Made by a program: the position numbers and the translations under genes
Part shown: one piece after another, positions 60,451-64,000 of the stretch
How positions within the stretch are numbered: position 1 is the stretch's first letter
How the letters are laid out: every line of letters starts with the position of its first letter
Assembly (NCBI RefSeq): GCF_052113705.1
Contig: NZ_JBGQOG010000008.1
Coordinates: 133,607 to 197,606 of the forward strand
DNA from: JBGQOG01 sp052113705
Lineage (GTDB): Bacteria > Pseudomonadota > Alphaproteobacteria > Rhodobacterales > Rhodobacteraceae
DNA length: 64,000 bases
Reading direction: 5' to 3'
Notes under the pieces: generated by a model
Databases searched by the model: none
What the model was told of the DNA's origin: nothing
The model's input: only the letters and a program-made list of their open reading frames with translations

Positions 60451-62391
60451 ATGTCCGCCCTCGCATCCCCTCCCGCCGATCAGACGCCGACGCCCAAGGG
60501 GCGCGCGCTGACACATACCGCCGCCTTTCTCATCGGCATTGGCCTGATCGCCTTTCAGATCTGGCTGCTCTATGCCCCGCAACAGCCGCTGCTGGAGCGC
60601 CCCGTGCATCTGAGTGCCGCGCTGGTGCTGCTGTTCCTGTATAAACCGCTGACCACGCCGTCCCTGCCGCGCGCGCTGCGCATCGCCATTGACGCGGCGC
60701 TCATCCTCGGCGCCATTGCGGTGCTGGGCTATTACGTCACCGGCTTTGACCGGCTGACGACGCGCATGGAAAACGTCTCGCCCATTTTCAGCATCGACAT
60801 CTTCTTTGCGGCGCTGCTGGTGTTCTTGCTGCTTGAGGGCGCGCGCCGGGCGGTGGGTTGGGTGCTGGTCTGGGTGCTCCTGGTCTTTATCGCCTATGCC
60901 TTCTGGGGAAATATTCTGCCGGGCTGGCTGCAGTTCCGCGGCTTTGGGGTTGAGGCCGCCACCGAGATTGCCGCAATGACCACCTCGGGCGTGCTGGGCA
61001 TCACCACCGCCACCTCTGTCAGCTTCATTTTCTACTTTGTTCTCTTCGGCGCCTTTTATGCTGCTGTGGGCGGTGGTCAGCTGTTCATCGATCTTGCGAT
61101 CCGCGCGGCGGGCCGTGCCACCGGCGGCACCGCCAAGGCGGCGATCATCGGCTCGTCGCTGATGGGCTCGATCTCCGGCTCTGCCGTGGCGAATGTCGTC
61201 TCCACCGGGGTCTTCACCATTCCTCTGATGAAGCGCACCGGCGTTCCCGCCCACCGCGCGGCGGGGATCGAGGCGATTGCCTCGACCGGAGGCCAGATCA
61301 TGCCGCCGATCATGGGGGTTGCGGCCTTCATCATGGCCGAACTTCTGGGTGTGCCCTATTCGCAGATCGCGCTTGCGGGCCTGATCCCGGCCGTCGCCTT
61401 TTATCTGGCACTGCTCCTTGTCGTCGATCTGATGGCGCGGCGCGACGGGGTGCGGCCCTTGACCGCTGCCGAAGTCGCCGAAACGCCCGCCATCCTGCCG
61501 CGTCTGCATCTGATCCTGCCGCCGCTCTTGCTGATCGGCCTGCTGATCGGCGGCTATTCGGCCTCCTATGCGGCGGTTCTGGCCTCGGTCGCCTGCCTCG
61601 CGGTGCCGTTCCTGCGCCGCAATACCTGGATCGGGAAGAAAGAAGTGCTCGAAGCCCTGCGCGAAGCCCCCCGGCAGGTCTCAGAGGTCGCTGTGCCGAT
61701 TGCCGCCATTGGCATCGTCATTGCCGTCGCGGTGCAGTCCAATCTGGCGCTGAAATTCGCGGGTTCACTGCTGTCGCTGTCCGAAGGCTCGATCTATCTC
61801 TCGCTGATGCTCGCGATGGTGGGCTGCATCGTCATGGGCATGGGTCTGCCGACGGTGGCGGCCTATATCATCGGCGCCGTGCTTTTCGTCCCGGCGATCC
61901 AAAAGCTGGGCATTGCGCCGCTGCCCGCGCATTTCTTCATCTTTTACTACTGCGTGCTGTCGATGGTGACACCGCCGGTGGCGCTGGCATCCTTTGCGGC
62001 GGCGGCGGTGGGGCAGGCCTCGACCGTGCGCACCAGCCTCTCCGCCTTTGGCCTCAGCCTGGTCGCCTTTTTCGTGCCCTTCGCCTTTGTCTTTGATCCG
62101 GGTGTTCTGGCGCAGGGCAGCCTGACGCAGATCGGGTTCAGCGCGATCTCGCTGCTGGTGTCGACAGCGCTCTGGGCGGTTGCCTTTGGCGGTTGGGCAG
62201 GCAGACCTCTCGGCTGGGGCACAAGGCTGCCCATCGGCGCGGCGGGGCTGGTGGCGGTGATCGCGCCCTCCGGAAGCCTGCCCTGGCTTGTGGCACTGGG
62301 CGCGGGCTGGGCCATGGTCCTCACCGTCGCGCTGCTGGCGCGGCGGGTGGCAGGGGACGCAGGCACCCTCGTCTCGAAACCGGCGGAATGA
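60451..62391 (+). CDS. TRAP transporter fused permease (DctQM)
   Basis: 646 aa. It has the small four-helix part first, then the large DctM part with GGTAKAAIIGSSLMGSISGSAVANVVSTGVFTIPLMKRTG and GLPTVAAYIIGAVLFVPA, hallmarks of TAXI-type fused permeases, and about 16 or more membrane spans. It imports the ligand of the TAXI protein with a sodium or proton gradient. Its stop overlaps the next gene's start (ATGA). Confidence 0.92.
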   Translation: MSALASPPADQTPTPKGRALTHTAAFLIGIGLIAFQIWLLYAPQQPLLERPVHLSAALVLLFLYKPLTTPSLPRALRIAIDAALILGAIAVLGYYVTGFDRLTTRMENVSPIFSIDIFFAALLVFLLLEGARRAVGWVLVWVLLVFIAYAFWGNILPGWLQFRGFGVEAATEIAAMTTSGVLGITTATSVSFIFYFVLFGAFYAAVGGGQLFIDLAIRAAGRATGGTAKAAIIGSSLMGSISGSAVANVVSTGVFTIPLMKRTGVPAHRAAGIEAIASTGGQIMPPIMGVAAFIMAELLGVPYSQIALAGLIPAVAFYLALLLVVDLMARRDGVRPLTAAEVAETPAILPRLHLILPPLLLIGLLIGGYSASYAAVLASVACLAVPFLRRNTWIGKKEVLEALREAPRQVSEVAVPIAAIGIVIAVAVQSNLALKFAGSLLSLSEGSIYLSLMLAMVGCIVMGMGLPTVAAYIIGAVLFVPAIQKLGIAPLPAHFFIFYYCVLSMVTPPVALASFAAAAVGQASTVRTSLSAFGLSLVAFFVPFAFVFDPGVLAQGSLTQIGFSAISLLVSTALWAVAFGGWAGRPLGWGTRLPIGAAGLVAVIAPSGSLPWLVALGAGWAMVLTVALLARRVAGDAGTLVSKPAE

Positions 62392-63470
62392 CCATGACGG
62401 CACGGTTCCATCCTTCGCAATCGCGTCTGATCTCCCAGAGTGACGCGGTCAGCCTCCGGCAGGTGACGGATCATCCCTCGATCCACCATCATCCGTTCTT
62501 CTTCGTCGATGCCTGGGATGCGGCGATGCGTTTTTTGCTGCTGATCTCGCACCGCACCGGCGCGCCGCAGATCTACATCGAACCAGAGGCGGGGGCCGAC
62601 CTCGTGCAGCTGACCGATGAGGCGGCCCTCGCGGAATGGTCGGTGATCCCGGCCAAGGACGGGCGCTGGATCTATTACGTCGCCGGGCAAGAGGGCAAGC
62701 GCGTCTCGCCGCAGACGGGAGAGGTCGAAACCCTCGTGCATTTCGACAGCGCGCAGATGCGCGAGGCGGGGATGGTCGGCGCGGCGATGGGCACCACCGC
62801 GCTCTCCTCCAACGGGCGCTATTGGGCGGTGCCGGTGAAATCGGGGGCGGTCAGCCGGTTCTGGCTGATCGACACCGAGGCGCAGACGGCCGGGGTGTTT
62901 CTGGAGGCGCCGACCATCGGCCATCCGCAATTCTGCCCGGATGACGATGATCTGATCCTCTATGCCGGTCCGATGACAGACCGGGTCTGGGTGACGGACC
63001 GGGCAGGGCAGGCGCGGCGTATCCACCAGCGCGCGCACAAGATGCAATGGATCACGCATGAGGTGTGGCGGCCGGGGCATCGCTCCGTTCTCTTTGTCGA
63101 TTGGCCAAAGGGTCTGGGTGAGATCGTGGTGGAAACCGGTGAGGTTCGCCAGATCACCGACTTTCCCGTGTGGCACGGGGCGCCCGATGCCGGGGGACAG
63201 CGTCTGGTCTGTGACACCAATTTTCCTGACCGGGGCCTGCATCTCCTCGATCTGGAAGGAACGGCCCCCGCCCGTTTTCTGACCGAGCCCAAGGCCAGTT
63301 CGCAGGGGGCACATTGGGCGCATCCCTTTCCCTACAACGATGGTCCGGTGTCAGTTCACGCGCCCCAGCACACCCATCCACACCCACGGTTTTCGCCGGA
63401 TGGGAGACAGGTGATTTTCACCTCGGACGCAGGGGGCTTTGCGCAGGTCTTTGTGATGACCTTCGCCTGA
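62388..63470 (+). CDS. oligogalacturonate-lyase-like beta-propeller protein
   Basis: 360 aa, no signal peptide, so cytoplasmic. Repeated propeller blades (SSNGRYWAVPV, DAGGQRLVCDTNF, SPDGRQVIFTSDAGG). The motif PQHTHPHPRFSPDG gives Gln327, His330 and His332 in the same i, i+3, i+5 spacing as the metal ligands Gln350/His353/His355 of oligogalacturonate lyase, and His263 matches His287. It would cleave unsaturated di- or oligouronides. ATG at 62388 overlaps the permease stop; a second ATG at 62394 is possible. Oligogalacturonate lyases are about 390 aa, so this is slightly short. Confidence 0.78.
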   Translation: MTMTARFHPSQSRLISQSDAVSLRQVTDHPSIHHHPFFFVDAWDAAMRFLLLISHRTGAPQIYIEPEAGADLVQLTDEAALAEWSVIPAKDGRWIYYVAGQEGKRVSPQTGEVETLVHFDSAQMREAGMVGAAMGTTALSSNGRYWAVPVKSGAVSRFWLIDTEAQTAGVFLEAPTIGHPQFCPDDDDLILYAGPMTDRVWVTDRAGQARRIHQRAHKMQWITHEVWRPGHRSVLFVDWPKGLGEIVVETGEVRQITDFPVWHGAPDAGGQRLVCDTNFPDRGLHLLDLEGTAPARFLTEPKASSQGAHWAHPFPYNDGPVSVHAPQHTHPHPRFSPDGRQVIFTSDAGGFAQVFVMTFA

Positions 63471-63551
63471 CCGCAAGGGGTGGTGCCGCAAAAGAGCATC
63501 TAACACGCGACACGCGCCCTTGGCGACTGAACCAGCTCGTGCAACTTTGCC

Positions 63552-63926
63552 TCATTGCGCCGATCGTTCTATGTTGTTGAAGGAAATAGGTTTTGGTAGC
63601 AACTGTATTTCGCAGGCGGGCTGATTGGTCCATGTAAGACGAGATTTGCAAATTCCGTTTGCGATTGTGACGCGTTTTCGAGCAACTGCCGTGATGACAC
63701 CCTTATGTGGTTTTCCGGTGGCGCGAAGGCGGTCAGCAAAGACCTTCAAGACTGGGTTGTGATGGCTGGCAACAAGGGCTGCCTGGAACATGACGTGTCG
63801 CAGCTGGCGCCGTCCTCCTCCAATGACGCGCGTGCCGCGCATGGCGCCGCTGTCATGTGCGATTGGGGCCAGACCCACGAGCGCGGCAGCCTGCTCACCC
63901 GAGAGTTGACCAAGTTCGGGCATCAT
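63552..63926 (-). mobile_element. IS110-family transposase, C-terminal remnant
   Basis: Minus-strand translation MMPELGQLSGEQAAALVGLAP, GAMRGTRVIGGGRRQLRHVM and FADRLRATGKPHKGVITAVARKRVTIANG is the C-terminal (transposase-20) domain of IS110-type enzymes. The last 20 residues or so no longer match, and the N-terminal RuvC-like half is absent, cut off by the IS3 fragment that follows. Confidence 0.85.
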
Positions 63927-63955
63927 GAGCTGCTGCCGGTTTCGTGGACAGCAGG

Positions 63956-64000
63956 TTAAGCTAGCATATCGCGGGCCTCGAACTCCATCGGGCTGAGGTA
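63956..64000 (-). mobile_element. IS3-family transposase, last codons (partial)
   Basis: From the window edge the minus strand reads YLSPMEFEARDMLA and a TAA stop, the standard C-terminus of IS3-family OrfB proteins. The rest of the element lies beyond the window. It appears inserted into or next to the IS110 remnant; the element's end is probably near 63938. Confidence 0.7.

Noticed and set aside
1..64000. CRISPR arrays, tRNA or rRNA genes, replication origin
   Set aside because: No regularly spaced direct repeats, cloverleaf-like segments with CCA-type ends, rRNA-like conserved stretches or iteron/DnaA-box clusters were seen by eye.

Overview
This window is high-GC DNA with tightly packed operons, ATGA stop/start overlaps and many ABC and TRAP uptake systems. 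The PcaIJF, MgsABC/GmaS and FrcBCA-type modules, together with the protein sequences, point to an alphaproteobacterium, most likely of the Rhodobacteraceae (inferred from gene content, not from a database search). No rRNA, tRNA, CRISPR array or replication origin was seen.

Layout. 1-3.6 kb: the end of a GntR regulator, a homocysteine S-methyltransferase, and a polar amino-acid ABC uptake operon without its ATPase. 3.9-7.4 kb: the end of the beta-ketoadipate pathway (IclR regulator pcaR divergent from pcaIJF, with three copies of a PcaR-type box between them). 7.4-11 kb: a 2,3-dihydroxybenzoate operon (isochorismate synthase, isochorismatase, dehydrogenase) and an alpha/beta hydrolase. 11-12.1 kb: ada. 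12.2-17.4 kb: methylamine assimilation genes gmaS and mgsABC with an XRE-cupin regulator. 17.5-24.1 kb: a complete tripartite RND efflux system and its TetR regulator. 24.3-30.8 kb: ridA, then a LacI-controlled ABC importer with a 2-hydroxyacid dehydrogenase and a PfkB kinase, which looks like a sugar-acid (2-ketogluconate-type) pathway. 31-32.7 kb: transposase debris and a Fic AMP-transferase with its own palindrome. 33-34.6 kb: an SDR and a thioesterase. 34.8-40.8 kb: a LacI-controlled Gfo/Idh/MocA dehydrogenase, a TIM-barrel isomerase and a FrcBCA-type sugar ABC importer. 41-47.8 kb: TetR, fabF and a second RND pump. 48.3-55.8 kb: an iron/flavin cluster (TonB receptor, EF-hand protein, DUF2271, PepSY membrane protein, ApbE, membrane-anchored flavodoxin reductase, beta-propeller). 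56-57 kb: decayed insertion sequences. 57.2-63.5 kb: a LacI-controlled aldolase-family enzyme, a TAXI-type TRAP importer and an oligogalacturonate-lyase-like protein. 63.5-64 kb: IS110 and IS3 pieces.

How the genes work together. Most blocks are self-contained scavenging modules: a local regulator, an importer and one to three enzymes, with recognisable operators between divergent genes. Two cross-cutting signals stand out. First, a 22-bp imperfect palindrome with a shared core TTTAGATTGC lies upstream of the SDR/thioesterase genes (twice), the TetR gene at 41.1 kb and the second RND pump, which suggests one small regulon spread over 13 kb. Second, a GC-rich stem-loop follows four of the five solute-binding-protein genes before the next transporter gene (a weaker example with bulges in one case).

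The most interesting system is the 49.7-55.8 kb cluster. It encodes an FMN transferase (ApbE), a DUF2271 protein with a good flavinylation-site candidate (DGISGPT), a PepSY membrane protein, a membrane-anchored NAD(P)H flavodoxin reductase and a TonB receptor under a perfect palindrome. I read it as an electron path from cytoplasmic NAD(P)H to the periplasm for metal reduction or release.
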